Shown here in pieces: positions 35,789-43,900 of a DNA stretch of 64,000 bases. Position 1 is the stretch's first letter; each line of letters starts with the position of its first letter. The stretch comes from Chryseobacterium sp. LAM-KRS1 (GTDB taxonomy: Bacteria > Bacteroidota > Bacteroidia > Flavobacteriales > Weeksellaceae): contig NZ_JAAOIZ010000001.1 of the NCBI RefSeq assembly GCF_013184525.1, forward strand, positions 62,001 through 126,000, in the 5' to 3' direction. The notes under the pieces were generated by a model, which saw only the letters and a list, made by a program, of their open reading frames with translations, made no database searches and was not told where the DNA came from. The translations under genes and the position numbers were made by a program.

Positions 35789-36643
35789 TCACCCCTCAAT
35801 TTTAGCCAAATGCTTTTTCCTGAACTCTGATGGTGTTTCACCTACATGCTGTTTGAATAGCTTATTAAAATACGACAGACTTTCAAAACCTACCTGAAAA
35901 CAAACTTCCGTTACGGACGAATCTTTTAACAAAAATATCTTTGCCTGATTGATCCTGTAGTTGTTTACAAAATCAGTAAATGTCATATTGGTTTGCTTTT
36001 TAAAATAGCGGCAGAAAGCCGCAGTACTCAGGTTTACTGTTGCTGCAATGTGATTGACATTCGTTTTTTTATCATAGTTTTCATGAATGTAATCGTAAAT
36101 TGTTCCCATTCTTATTTTATCGTTAAGAAACCATTTGATCCGGGTATCTTCATTATTCAGTTCTTTTACTTCATTTGAGTTGGCAAGGATCTGTAGGATT
36201 TCAATTAATCCGATGAGGGAATCAAAATTTCCTGTAGTCATGAGGCTATGCATTTTTTCAACGACGATCCGCTTTGTGTCTCCTGAGAAAGATAGTCCAA
36301 GATAGGAACGTTCCAGAAGTTGTCTGATATCGTCAAATTCGGGAACCGGATCAATAATATCCTGTAAAAAATTTTCTCTCATCTGGAGAACCATCTGTCT
36401 GCACTCTGTTTGGATTTTGTAATCGAAGTTGAGATGTGGAACATTAGAGCCAATCAGTAAAAGATCACTATTGGTAAAACCGGAAATATCTTTTCCTATA
36501 TGGCGGATTCCATTTATGGCTTCAACATAAACCAATTCTATTTCAGGATGATAATGCCAGAAAAAGCAGTCTTTCAAGGAAGGAGAAAAAAGCTTGAATG
36601 ATTTTCCTTTTTCGAAGTCAATAATTTCTTTCTGGATTTTCAT
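35789..36643 (-). CDS. AraC-family transcriptional regulator
   Basis: The 284-residue protein has an N-terminal cupin-like sensing domain (FFWHYHPEIELVYVEAINGIRHIG). Its C-terminal AraC DNA-binding domain contains two helix-turn-helix units: VNHIAATVNLSTAAFCRYFKKQ and VTEVCFQVGFESLSYFNKLFKQHVGETPSEFRKK. The gene is divergent from the MFS exporter gene at 36823, with about 180 bases between the starts. That arrangement suggests it controls the exporter. Confidence 0.9.
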   Translation of the reverse strand: MKIQKEIIDFEKGKSFKLFSPSLKDCFFWHYHPEIELVYVEAINGIRHIGKDISGFTNSDLLLIGSNVPHLNFDYKIQTECRQMVLQMRENFLQDIIDPVPEFDDIRQLLERSYLGLSFSGDTKRIVVEKMHSLMTTGNFDSLIGLIEILQILANSNEVKELNNEDTRIKWFLNDKIRMGTIYDYIHENYDKKTNVNHIAATVNLSTAAFCRYFKKQTNMTFTDFVNNYRINQAKIFLLKDSSVTEVCFQVGFESLSYFNKLFKQHVGETPSEFRKKHLAKIEG

Positions 36644-36822
36644 TTGGTTCTATCTTGATTATTTTAAGATTTAAAATTAAACAAAAAGGTCAATATGGAG
36701 CAAATTTTTATCATTTGAGTGGAAGCAAAATTGAAAATTTCTATCGATTTTTGCACTTTCAAATAATAGGATTGCTTTTACTATCTCTAAAACAAAGAAG
36801 CAATTAAAAGAAACAAAATGAT

Positions 36823-38028
36823 ATGGGAATGATAGATAAGAGGATTATACCACTGGCCATTGGTGGTTTGGGGATTGGAACAACAGAATTCACCATTATG
36901 GGCTTACTGCCCGATATTGCTAAAACTTTACAGGTAAGTATTCCCGAAGCCGGGCATCTTATTTCTGCATATGCACTAGGAGTCGTTATTGGGGCTCCGA
37001 TATTAATCGGTTACTCTGTGAAGTTTCCACCTAAAAAAGTATTGATTGTTTTAATGATGATTTTTACTTTGTTTAACGGTTTATCAGCGATAGCACCAGA
37101 TTACACATCAATGCTCATTATCCGGTTTTTGTCTGGCCTGCCACATGGAGCATTTTTCGGAGTAGGGACCGTAGTGGCATCTCGGCTGGCAGGAAAAGGC
37201 AAGGAGGCATTCTATATTTCTTTAATGTTCACCGGGCTTACTATAGCGAACCTGGCAATGGTGCCCCTGGTCACTTATATAGGGCATACCTTCCACTGGA
37301 GATGGTATTTCGTGATTGTCGCGGTAATTGGATTATTTGCCTTATTGTTTTTAAAGTTCTGGCTTCCTACCATGGAAACAAAGCAGGATACACACTTTCT
37401 GGAGGAATTAAAATTTCTAAAACATAAACAATCCTGGCTGGTATTATTAATTACCGCAATAGGATTTGGCGGACTATTTACCTGGTTTAGTTATATTACA
37501 CCACTAATGACCATCATTGCAGGCATTAAGGCAAGCCAGATGGCATATGTTATGATTTTGGCGGGAGCAGGAATGGTAGTGGGAAATCTGGCTGGAGGTT
37601 TTTTATCAGATAAATTAGGGCCAGAAAAAACATGTTCTCTTTTATTACTTCTGATGATGTCGTCATTGGCAGGTGTATTTTTCTTTTCAGAAAACAGTAT
37701 TATTGCTCTGGTACTTACTTTTGTATGTGGTGCGTTATCAATGTCTGTGGCTGCCCCGATTAATATTATGATGATGAAAGCCGCTCCAAGAAGCGAAATG
37801 ATGGCTGCGGCCTTTATGCAGGCCGCTTTTAATATTGCCAATGCAATGGGAGCATTTTTAGGTGGAATTCCTTTAGAACATGGATTTTCGTTTAAATATC
37901 CTTCTTTGGTGGGTGTCGGAATGACGTTTATAGGACTGATGATCAGTATACGGTATATGTATTTATACAGATCTTCAAAACTTATAACAGACGAAATAAC
38001 AGTGGAATGTATTCCGGGAGATCAATAA
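36823..38028 (+). CDS. MFS transporter, AraJ-like efflux family
   Basis: The 401-residue protein has about 12 hydrophobic segments. The N-terminal signature GIGTTEFTIMGLLPDIAKTLQVSIPEAGHLISAYALGV is typical of the AraJ/YdhP-type MFS exporters. LSGLPHGAFFGVGTVVASRL and LAGGFLSDKLGPEKT are further conserved loops. It is predicted to export a sugar or small toxic compound using the proton gradient. It is probably regulated by the divergent AraC-type protein. The ATG at 36829 is an alternative start. Confidence 0.9.
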   Translation: MGMIDKRIIPLAIGGLGIGTTEFTIMGLLPDIAKTLQVSIPEAGHLISAYALGVVIGAPILIGYSVKFPPKKVLIVLMMIFTLFNGLSAIAPDYTSMLIIRFLSGLPHGAFFGVGTVVASRLAGKGKEAFYISLMFTGLTIANLAMVPLVTYIGHTFHWRWYFVIVAVIGLFALLFLKFWLPTMETKQDTHFLEELKFLKHKQSWLVLLITAIGFGGLFTWFSYITPLMTIIAGIKASQMAYVMILAGAGMVVGNLAGGFLSDKLGPEKTCSLLLLLMMSSLAGVFFFSENSIIALVLTFVCGALSMSVAAPINIMMMKAAPRSEMMAAAFMQAAFNIANAMGAFLGGIPLEHGFSFKYPSLVGVGMTFIGLMISIRYMYLYRSSKLITDEITVECIPGDQ

Positions 38029-38055
38029 AAAAAAGAGGCATTTGCCTCTTTTTTT
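38027..38055. terminator. Bidirectional terminator between the MFS and STAS-like genes
   Basis: AAAAAAGAGGCA pairs with TGCCTCTTTTTT around a two-base loop. The A-tract and T-tract let it work on both strands for two convergent genes. Confidence 0.85.
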
Positions 38056-38061
38056 AACCCT

Positions 38062-38442
38062 TTATGCTTCAACTTCATTACCGTTCTTACACCAGTAAAG
38101 GGCATTGTATACATTTTCTTTAGGAAAAGACTTGAATTCACCGGGCATCAGGACACTGAATATATCGGTGAAATTCTGAACACCTTTGCTATCCGTCACA
38201 ATAGCTGTACGATTCCATTTAGCAAGGTTTTTTAGTCCCAAAAGTGCGTCTTGTAACCAGGCTCCCATGGTAAAATTCTCCAGATCCGTATCTAAATACA
38301 ATAAATAATTAAGTTCATCAAACTGATCGACCTTTTGTTTTACATGGGGAATAACAAGGTTTTCAAAGTCCTCTCGGGTCACTTCTCCCGTTGCGCTGAA
38401 CGCCGCAACATTCTCCGGGGCATCTGGAATAATAGTAATCAT
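38062..38442 (-). CDS. STAS/SpoIIAA-like protein
   Basis: The 126-residue cytoplasmic protein reads VAAFSATGEVTREDFENLVIPHVKQ and then LNYLLYLDTDLENFTMGAWLQDALLG. RTAIVTDSKGVQNFTDIF completes a fold typical of the SpoIIAA-like family (PF11964). Such proteins have the STAS fold but usually no proven partner-switching activity. Divergent from the FAD oxidoreductase gene. No kinase or phosphatase partner is adjacent. Confidence 0.8.
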   Translation of the reverse strand: MITIIPDAPENVAAFSATGEVTREDFENLVIPHVKQKVDQFDELNYLLYLDTDLENFTMGAWLQDALLGLKNLAKWNRTAIVTDSKGVQNFTDIFSVLMPGEFKSFPKENVYNALYWCKNGNEVEA

Positions 38443-38553
38443 AGTATATTTTTTATGGTTTGGTGATATTTCACCAACAATAATTACACCAATAATCGTC
38501 TGAAAATCGTTAAAATACTCACAAATATTAGTATTTTAGTTTAAAATATTAAT

Positions 38554-39759
38554 ATGGATTTAAAATCGAATGAACCATTTTGGTTATTAAAGAATGGATT
38601 GACAGCCTCTTATCCTTCTTTAAAATCAGATGAAGAATGTGATGTATTGATTATCGGGGGTGGGATAACGGGAAGTCTGATTGCCCACCAGATGGTAAAA
38701 GATGGATACAGGACGATCCTTATTGATAAACGGGAGATTTGTAACGGAAGCACCTCAGCCACTACTTCTATGCTGCAATATGAAATTGATATTCCACTTT
38801 TTAAACTGATTGATCAGATCGGGGAAAAAGGAGCTGTTGAAAGCTACAAAGCCTGTTCAGATGCTATTGATATAATAGAACAGCTTACAAAAGAATTAAA
38901 ATCAAAGGCCGGTTTTAAAAGAAAAAGATCTCTGTATTATGCGTCAAGAAAAAAAGATGTACCGTGGTTGCAGCAGGAATTTGAAGCCAGAAAAAAATAC
39001 GGATTCGAAGTGGAATGGCTGGATTCTGAAGAAATTCAAAAAGAATTCGGATTTCAAAATATATTTGGAGGAATTGTTTCTAAGCAGGGAGCAAGCGTAG
39101 ATGCATTCAAATTGGCCCATGAATTATTGGAATTTAATCATAAGAAAGGACTTCTTGTATTTGATAAGACAGAGATGAAAGCGGCAAAGAGTTACAGAGG
39201 ATATAATCTTGTAAGCACAGCAAACGGACCTCAGATCAAAGCTAAAAAGATCATTTATTGTATAGGCTATGAGAGTAAAAGTCTGATCAAAGAAAATTTT
39301 GTGGATCTCAAAAGCACATATGCTCTAGTTTCCGAGATTGATGATGATAAATTTAAAAATATCTCCAGTACACTGGTCTGGAATACAGATGAACCTTATA
39401 TGTATATGAGGACTACCGATGACGGAAGGTTGCTGATCGGAGGAGGGGATGAGGATTTTTATGACGCGAAAAAGCGGGATGAATTGCTGGATAAAAAAGA
39501 AAAACAGATTCTGAAAACATTAAAAAAGATCAGGCCCGATTACCATTTTTATACAGATTTTGTATGGGCTGGAACCTTCGGGGAAACTAAAGACGGGTTA
39601 CCTTATATAGGTGAACATGAGAAATTCAATAATTCCTATTTTGTGCTTGGTTTTGGTGGAAACGGGATTACTTTTTCAGTTACAGGAATGGAAATGACAT
39701 CTCTTTTTATGAAAAATAAAAAACATCCCTTATCGAGATATTTTAAGTTTGAAAGATAA
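38554..39759 (+). CDS. FAD-dependent oxidoreductase of the DAO family
   Basis: The 401-residue protein has an N-terminal dinucleotide-binding motif (CDVLIIGGGITGSLIAHQM), the GSTSATTSMLQYEID segment of the glycine/D-amino-acid oxidase family, and the C-terminal flavin motif FGGNGITFSVTGMEM. No signal peptide is seen, so it is probably cytoplasmic. The substrate cannot be deduced: the family includes amino-acid, sarcosine and glycerol-3-phosphate oxidases. A hairpin with a CCAGGTGG-type stem follows the stop codon. Confidence 0.85.
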   Translation: MDLKSNEPFWLLKNGLTASYPSLKSDEECDVLIIGGGITGSLIAHQMVKDGYRTILIDKREICNGSTSATTSMLQYEIDIPLFKLIDQIGEKGAVESYKACSDAIDIIEQLTKELKSKAGFKRKRSLYYASRKKDVPWLQQEFEARKKYGFEVEWLDSEEIQKEFGFQNIFGGIVSKQGASVDAFKLAHELLEFNHKKGLLVFDKTEMKAAKSYRGYNLVSTANGPQIKAKKIIYCIGYESKSLIKENFVDLKSTYALVSEIDDDKFKNISSTLVWNTDEPYMYMRTTDDGRLLIGGGDEDFYDAKKRDELLDKKEKQILKTLKKIRPDYHFYTDFVWAGTFGETKDGLPYIGEHEKFNNSYFVLGFGGNGITFSVTGMEMTSLFMKNKKHPLSRYFKFER

Positions 39760-39798
39760 AACCAGATGGTTATCAAAACATCATCCACCTGGTTTTAT
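39759..39798. terminator. Hairpin after the FAD oxidoreductase gene
   Basis: AAAACCAGATGG and CCACCTGGTTTT are inverted repeats with one mismatch and a 15-base loop, in the gap between the convergent oxidoreductase and VWA genes. It may end transcription from both sides. Confidence 0.6.
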
Positions 39799-39832
39799 CA
39801 TTACTATATTGGTGGCTTCCAAGCTGCCAATA

Positions 39833-41032
39833 TTATATAGTATATCCGCTTTTTCTGGCCAATTCCAAGATTGAAGTTTCGATAGCTTTGCCCAGATCAT
39901 CAGAGTCTGCATTTCCTCTTTTTTTCATTTCGTTATTGATATATTCCTGTCTTTTTTTGGAAAGCCCCTCAATTTCTTTTTGAATCTTTTCCCGTTCGGC
40001 AGATTTCTCGGTTACCAGCCTTTTTACTTCTTCTTTAGTTTTGCCTTTTAATTCAGCGGGAAGTTCACTTTCTTTAACAGTTGTTATAAAGTTGACATCC
40101 TTTTCCGCTTTGTCTACAAGGTCCCAATGATCATTCTTATATGCATTCTTTTTACTTTTGGCTACCGTTCTTTCCACCGCATTGGAAACAGACTGAACTG
40201 CTGCATTTTTATCCTGCATGATCTGTTTGCTCTTGTATTCGGAACCATGGCTTCCGTAATATACATAAGTGTCATTGAGTTTCGTGTTATACTCTGAAAT
40301 TTTAGCATCATATGGTGTTTCCACATAGATTACCTTTCTGTCACTATCGATATTAAAGTACTTTCCATCACCTGTAACAGCTCCATTTTGCCAGAATGAC
40401 TGGATGCCTTCATTTCTGTCACCACAAAATATAGTATTGGTATAGATTTTTTTTGCCTTAGCAGATGAAATAACTTCCTTGTAGTTAATTCTTCCCTGAT
40501 CAAACGGCTCATTACCGGCAATGTAGATAAGTTTCATACTCTTATCATTTTTATCCCAGTTCAGATTCATAGCAGCATCCCGGATCACGGCACCGCAGTA
40601 TTCACTTCCACCATTGGTTCTTAATCCGAATAATTTTTCTGAAACCAGATCCAGATCCTGTGTTAGGGGAGTTACCTGGCGGATGAAATTTTCATCGCGA
40701 ATTCCGTCATTGCCATATTCATACAATGCAATTTCTATTTGTGGTGCTTTTCCTTCATACTTTAGTGTAGTCAGTGTATTTACAATATTCCAGAGTCTGG
40801 ATTTAGCCTGATCGATTAATCCGTCCATGCTGTTCGAAGTATCCAGTAAAAGGGCAACCTGAATTTTGTTATCCCCTGATGATGGTTGTGCAGTATACAA
40901 AGAAGGTCTTTGTGTTGTAATGTGCTCAATTACCGAAGGATTGCTTTTTCCCATACAACGTGTCTCTGTAAGGTTATTAGAACTTAAAAAAGCAGCACCT
41001 ATACTCAGTGTTAAAATTTTTAAAGTTGTCAT
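39833..41032 (-). CDS. VWA-domain protein, exported
   Basis: The 399-residue protein has an N-terminal signal-like stretch (MTTLKILTLSIGAAFLSS). Residues about 55-240 form a von Willebrand A domain with the metal-binding MIDAS sequence DTSNSM and the later TNGGSEYCGAV and IAGNEPFD segments. The C-terminal 120 residues are Lys/Glu-rich and probably coiled coil, including TKEEVKRLVTEKSAEREKIQKEIEG. The function is unknown, probably protein binding in the cell envelope. It is on the same strand as the SIMPL and amidohydrolase genes but has no matching operator repeat upstream. Confidence 0.85.
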   Translation of the reverse strand: MTTLKILTLSIGAAFLSSNNLTETRCMGKSNPSVIEHITTQRPSLYTAQPSSGDNKIQVALLLDTSNSMDGLIDQAKSRLWNIVNTLTTLKYEGKAPQIEIALYEYGNDGIRDENFIRQVTPLTQDLDLVSEKLFGLRTNGGSEYCGAVIRDAAMNLNWDKNDKSMKLIYIAGNEPFDQGRINYKEVISSAKAKKIYTNTIFCGDRNEGIQSFWQNGAVTGDGKYFNIDSDRKVIYVETPYDAKISEYNTKLNDTYVYYGSHGSEYKSKQIMQDKNAAVQSVSNAVERTVAKSKKNAYKNDHWDLVDKAEKDVNFITTVKESELPAELKGKTKEEVKRLVTEKSAEREKIQKEIEGLSKKRQEYINNEMKKRGNADSDDLGKAIETSILELARKSGYTI

Positions 41033-41162
41033 TATTTATATTTTTAATTGTTTATTTTCTATACTAATGAATCTGCAATGTTTTGGGACTTTACCTTAAA
41101 GGAAAAATTGATGACTCTTTAGTTTGAACAAAGGCAACTGCGGATAGCTGCCTTTAGCATTT

Positions 41163-41837
41163 TTAAAGTATCTCGTATCTGGTTTTAATGCTGTATTTCA
41201 ATTTGATATTTTCAATATTGTCAAATGAATAATCAACTCCTGCATCAGCTTCCATTTGTACATTACTGGATTTTCTCATGTAGGCAGACATTGGCATAAT
41301 AGTGTCACTTGTGTAATCCTCGATCTCTGTAATTTCTAAAGGAGCTCCGGTTTTTTTACCCATGCTTTCCAGTAAATAATCCGCTTTTTCTTTAGCTGCC
41401 TTTAATGCATTTATTTTTACGGTTTTTCTGAAATCTGCAATTTTGGTATTTTTTACCTCTGCAATATTCAGGTTGCTTACCCACTTTTGATTTAACCCTT
41501 CGAATACCTTACTGAGGTTGGTCTTAGCATTTACCTTAAACTGAAAACTTTTGGTGAACTTGGTTGTTTTTGAGTAAAGATTCTGATACATTGATTTGAA
41601 GGTGATATCCTCATTCTTTACCCCATTGCTTTTTAAAGTTTCAAATAATTTTTTTTCATTGTCTGCCAGTTCATTTTTGTTATCGGCCTTTATTCCGATG
41701 TTGAAGATGATTTCGTCCGGCTCTACTTCCATTTCAGCAACTCCCGTTACCTCAATTGCATTTTTCTTTACTTCCTGTGCGTTTATTAAACTTCCTGCTG
41801 TAAGGAATCCGATTAATAAAAAATGTCTCAATTTCAT
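41163..41837 (-). CDS. SIMPL-domain protein (DUF541), exported
   Basis: The 224-residue protein has a signal peptide (MKLRHFLLIGFLTAGSLINAQ) and then the SIMPL/DUF541 start IEVTGVAEMEVEPDEIIFNIGI. The later ALKAAKEKADYLLESMGKKTG block is also typical. Members are periplasmic and oligomerise, but their role is not clear. A pair of ACTTGGTGAA repeats lies 60 bases upstream, so the gene may belong to the adjacent LytTR regulon. Confidence 0.85.
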   Translation of the reverse strand: MKLRHFLLIGFLTAGSLINAQEVKKNAIEVTGVAEMEVEPDEIIFNIGIKADNKNELADNEKKLFETLKSNGVKNEDITFKSMYQNLYSKTTKFTKSFQFKVNAKTNLSKVFEGLNQKWVSNLNIAEVKNTKIADFRKTVKINALKAAKEKADYLLESMGKKTGAPLEITEIEDYTSDTIMPMSAYMRKSSNVQMEADAGVDYSFDNIENIKLKYSIKTRYEIL

Positions 41838-41861
41838 AATTTCTTGTTTTAAATTCTGAAG

Positions 41862-41869
41862 TAAAATTA
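41862..41869 (-). promoter_or_regulatory. Possible -7 element of the SIMPL gene
   Basis: The minus strand reads TAATTTTA, one base off TAnnTTTG, 24 bases before the ATG at 41837 and 27 bases from the nearer ACTTGGTGAA repeat. Confidence 0.45.
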
Positions 41870-41896
41870 GTCCGATTGTAAACCTGAAATGAATAG

Positions 41897-41931
41897 ACTT
41901 GGTGAAATGAAGTTTTCACTTGGTGAAATGA
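41897..41931. promoter_or_regulatory. Paired ACTTGGTGAAATGA repeats, probable LytTR site A
   Basis: ACTTGGTGAAATGA occurs at 41897-41910 and again at 41918-41931, an exact direct repeat with 21 bases from start to start (two DNA turns). The second copy is also palindromic: TTTCAC-TTG-GTGAAA. It lies upstream of the SIMPL gene and between it and the amidohydrolase terminator. Confidence 0.65.
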
Positions 41932-41933
41932 CA

Positions 41934-41966
41934 AAAAAAAAGACAGTTCACTCGAACTGTCTTTTT
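41934..41966. terminator. Terminator after the amidohydrolase gene
   Basis: AAAAAGACAGTTC pairs with GAACTGTCTTTTT around a four-base loop. It ends the minus-strand amidohydrolase transcript, and the tracts on both sides would work for either strand. Confidence 0.85.
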
Positions 41967-41988
41967 ATTATAGGTATTTAAATTCTTT

Positions 41989-43743
41989 TTAAGGCAAGAA
42001 AAAGACCTTTGAAATCTTATTGTCTTTTATTTCATAGATGGCTGTTGCTTCTACTTTTCCGTTTTTCCTGATTCCTGAAACACTTTCTTTATCCACTACA
42101 AAATTCCCTTTGATCAGCCTATTGGTAATTTCACAATGAAGATCCGGTAATTTGTCAAACATAGCGCTGTAGGTTTTTCTCATGGCATCTTTTCCCTTGC
42201 TTATTAATTTATCAGGGAAAGTATAGAGTTCGACATCGTCGGCATAAGGTTCTAGAAATGCATCTATATTTCTGGCATTATATCCGTTTACCTGTTGCTG
42301 GACAAGGATTTCTGGGGTGATTTTTAAAATTTTATCAGGCTGTATTGGCTGTCCGTTTTTGAAAATCATTTCTATCTGGGTAAGATGATCCAGATTTTCA
42401 GTGGGATCTGCGCGTAAAAGAACCATATCTGCTACTTTACCGGTGTTTATACTTCCCGAAATATTTTCTTTATTAAAGATCTTGGCTGGATTAATTGTTG
42501 CAGACTGAATGATCTGCCAGTTGTTCATTCCACTTTCTTTCATTGCTTTTAGCTCGGCAAGAAAGGAAGTAGCATGTTGGGTGGCAATGTTTCCCGCATC
42601 TGTACCTGCTGCAATGGTTACCCCTCTGTCCGAAAGTCTTTTTAGATTAATGATTCTTACAGAATCTTTCTTTCTGGCGTAAGCGTTCAGCTGAGGTAGG
42701 TTGAAACGCTTTTTCATCTTATTGATCGTTGTGGAGTCTGCAGAATCTGCTAAATGTTGAAGATCATAGATAGATCCTACTGTTTGTGGATTCGAATTCT
42801 CCAGTTCATAGGTATTGTATTTCTTTTTCTGGGCATAGGTTTTAAAGTAATTATCCATCACCGTGAGTGTCGGGCTGAGTACTACTTTTTTTGATTTAAG
42901 AAGTTTGATAAAGTCATCTGGTACAACTTCATCTTCCACATCATGCACTAAAAAGTCGGCTCCATTTTGTACGGCAATCTGTGCGGTAATTCTTTCCGTA
43001 GCATGTACTGCAACTTTAAGGTTGTTTTTGTGAGCTTCTTCAATAATAGTTTTAATAATAGGCTCATATTTTTTTGCCATGGCTTCTATTTCTTTCGGGT
43101 CGGCCATAACGATATACCATATTTTGATAAAGTCGGGTTTATAGGGAAGCTGCTCCTGAACCATCTTGCGTCCTTCTTCACTGGTTTTCACCAGTTTGAA
43201 AGGCTCATTTTTATCCAGGTTTTTAAAAGCTTCGGGCTCGTAGGTTGTAATGAGTGGCCCTGTCATATAAACAGAAGGCAGACTAGGATTTTTTGCAAAT
43301 GAATCTCTTAATTTCAGAAAGTTGAAAGTAGCACCTGCATCGATGACGGAAGTAATTCCATTTTTAAGATAACGCAGTAAAAAATCTTCCATATTCTGAT
43401 GTACCCAATCTATTTCTTTTTCATAAGGGATCTGCTTTCTGAGATCAAATGCATCCGGTCTCGTATATAAGCCTCCGCTCTGGAAGAAATGAACGTGGGC
43501 ATCCGTCATTCCCGGCATCAGAAATTTACCTTTTCCATCTATAACCGTCGCATTTTTAGGGATTGTTACTTTATGCCCCGGTTTGATTTCAGAGATCATG
43601 TTTTTTGTAACCACTACGGTTTGATTGGGAATCATTTTTTTATTCATCACATCCACAACCGTTACATTCTGAATGTAGGTTTGTGCATGAATTGTCTGGG
43701 TAAGAAAACACAGAAGGGACAGTAAATACAAATAGGTTTTCAT
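41989..43743 (-). CDS. Amidohydrolase fused to a SnoaL/NTF2-like domain
   Basis: The 584-residue protein has a signal peptide (MKTYLYLLSLLCFLTQTIHAQ). Residues about 22-470 are an imidazolonepropionase-like amidohydrolase: GMTDAHVHFF (HxH metal ligands), LKVAVHATE, FLVHDVED and GVTIAAGTDAG. Residues about 475-584 are a SnoaL-like domain (VNGYNARNIDAFLEPYADDVELYTFPD). Such domains hold small ligands or close an active site. The enzyme is probably a periplasmic hydrolase of cyclic amides or dipeptides. The ACTTGGTGAA repeats lie upstream, shared with the histidine-kinase gene. Confidence 0.88.
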   Translation of the reverse strand: MKTYLYLLSLLCFLTQTIHAQTYIQNVTVVDVMNKKMIPNQTVVVTKNMISEIKPGHKVTIPKNATVIDGKGKFLMPGMTDAHVHFFQSGGLYTRPDAFDLRKQIPYEKEIDWVHQNMEDFLLRYLKNGITSVIDAGATFNFLKLRDSFAKNPSLPSVYMTGPLITTYEPEAFKNLDKNEPFKLVKTSEEGRKMVQEQLPYKPDFIKIWYIVMADPKEIEAMAKKYEPIIKTIIEEAHKNNLKVAVHATERITAQIAVQNGADFLVHDVEDEVVPDDFIKLLKSKKVVLSPTLTVMDNYFKTYAQKKKYNTYELENSNPQTVGSIYDLQHLADSADSTTINKMKKRFNLPQLNAYARKKDSVRIINLKRLSDRGVTIAAGTDAGNIATQHATSFLAELKAMKESGMNNWQIIQSATINPAKIFNKENISGSINTGKVADMVLLRADPTENLDHLTQIEMIFKNGQPIQPDKILKITPEILVQQQVNGYNARNIDAFLEPYADDVELYTFPDKLISKGKDAMRKTYSAMFDKLPDLHCEITNRLIKGNFVVDKESVSGIRKNGKVEATAIYEIKDNKISKVFFLP

Positions 43744-43771
43744 GAGTTTCTTTTAAGAGATTTGTAATTCA

Positions 43772-43779
43772 CAAATATA
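43772..43779 (-). promoter_or_regulatory. -7 element of the amidohydrolase gene
   Basis: The minus strand reads TATATTTG, 28 bases before the ATG at 43743. Confidence 0.6.
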
Positions 43780-43813
43780 TGAAAACAGGTGTATTGATTA
43801 TTATTTCTTTTAA

Positions 43814-43845
43814 ACTTGGTGAAATATACGTTTCACTTGGTGAAT
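43814..43845. promoter_or_regulatory. Paired ACTTGGTGAA repeats, probable LytTR site B
   Basis: ACTTGGTGAAAT at 43814-43825 and ACTTGGTGAAT at 43835-43845 again start 21 bases apart. The second copy is palindromic as TTCAC-TTG-GTGAA. The pair lies between the divergent amidohydrolase and histidine-kinase genes and can serve both. Confidence 0.65.
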
Positions 43846-43872
43846 GGTAAGAGACGATACCTAAAGTTTTAC

Positions 43873-43880
43873 TTACTTTG
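43873..43880 (+). promoter_or_regulatory. Possible -7 element of the histidine-kinase gene
   Basis: TTACTTTG differs from TAnnTTTG at one base and lies 27 bases after the second ACTTGGTGAA repeat, which would place the repeats just upstream of the -33 region. Confidence 0.4.
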
Positions 43881-43900
43881 CATAATAGATCTGGATACAA

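Noticed and set aside
43831..43850. parS-like TTTCAC...GTGAA sequence near 43.8 kb
   Set aside because: The ParB target needs TTTCAC and GTGAAA to be adjacent. Here three extra bases (TTG) lie between, the element is 31 kb from parAB and it occurs in a 21-bp-phased pair, so a LytTR site explains it better.
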